Positions 5,061-5,115 of a stretch of DNA of 5,115 nucleotides are shown here, piece after piece. The stretch's first letter is position 1, and the number at the start of each line of letters is the position of its first letter. The notes beneath the pieces were generated by a model. It searched no databases. It saw only the letters and a list, made by a program, of their open reading frames with translations, and was not told the DNA's origin. The DNA is taken from the NCBI GenBank assembly GCA_016284975.1, contig JAEEPV010000133.1:1-5115 (forward strand), written 5' to 3'. The DNA comes from Solobacterium sp. Its GTDB lineage: Bacteria; Bacillota_I; Bacilli_A; Erysipelotrichales; Erysipelotrichaceae. A program made the position numbers and the translations under genes.

Positions 5061-5115
5061 GGTTCTGTCTCTCGTCTGTATTACTGCATTCCTGCAACAC
5101 TCAGACGGTTGATTG
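5061..5115. other. luxS upstream region, no clear promoter
   Basis: On the minus strand a TAATAC could be a -10, but no good -35 lies at the right distance before the window ends. I cannot tell whether luxS has its own promoter or belongs to an operon entering from the right. Confidence 0.3.

Overview
The window looks like a chromosomal stretch of a Bacillota (Firmicutes) bacterium, probably an animal-associated clostridial or Erysipelotrichales-type anaerobe. The reasons are AGGAGG-type ribosome binding sites, a secreted C1 peptidase with a lectin-like tail, a DUF4143 ATPase, LuxS and double-glycine leader peptides. The exact taxon is a guess. Gene density is ordinary, but the middle of the window is accessory DNA with decayed elements.

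Layout. Positions 1-1637 (minus): a secreted papain-family (C1) protease, cut by the window edge, with a signal peptide, one dockerin/EF-hand-like calcium loop and the start of a C-terminal lectin-like domain. Positions 1638-1802: its promoter, and a terminator for the genes that precede it on that strand. Positions 1803-2530 (minus): two tandem paralogous 114-residue proteins (72% identical). Each has a bacteriocin-type double-glycine leader (cleavage predicted after Gly19) followed by one domain that aligns without gaps to ubiquitin residues 17-75. Positions 2531-2980: their putative promoter, then the 3' remnant of an IS3-like insertion sequence with one terminal repeat and a curious 42-bp periodic motif. 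Positions 2980-3100: paired 33-bp-spaced direct repeats and a promoter. Positions 3104-4424 (plus): a DUF4143-type ATPase broken by a nonsense codon and a homopolymer frameshift. Positions 4434-4495: a strong bidirectional terminator. Positions 4523-5047 (minus): luxS.

How the parts relate. The most interesting unit is the pair of leader-bearing ubiquitin-like (beta-grasp) proteins. The leader matches what C39-peptidase-containing ABC exporters recognise, which suggests that a folded ubiquitin-like domain is exported and trimmed, not a short bacteriocin. No exporter, ligase-like enzyme or modification enzyme lies in the window, so partners must be sought beyond it. The downstream secreted C1 protease is on the same strand, but a terminator and its own promoter separate it, so a functional link is only a possibility. 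The ubiquitin resemblance comes from my own residue-by-residue comparison with the ubiquitin sequence from memory and needs a structure or profile check.
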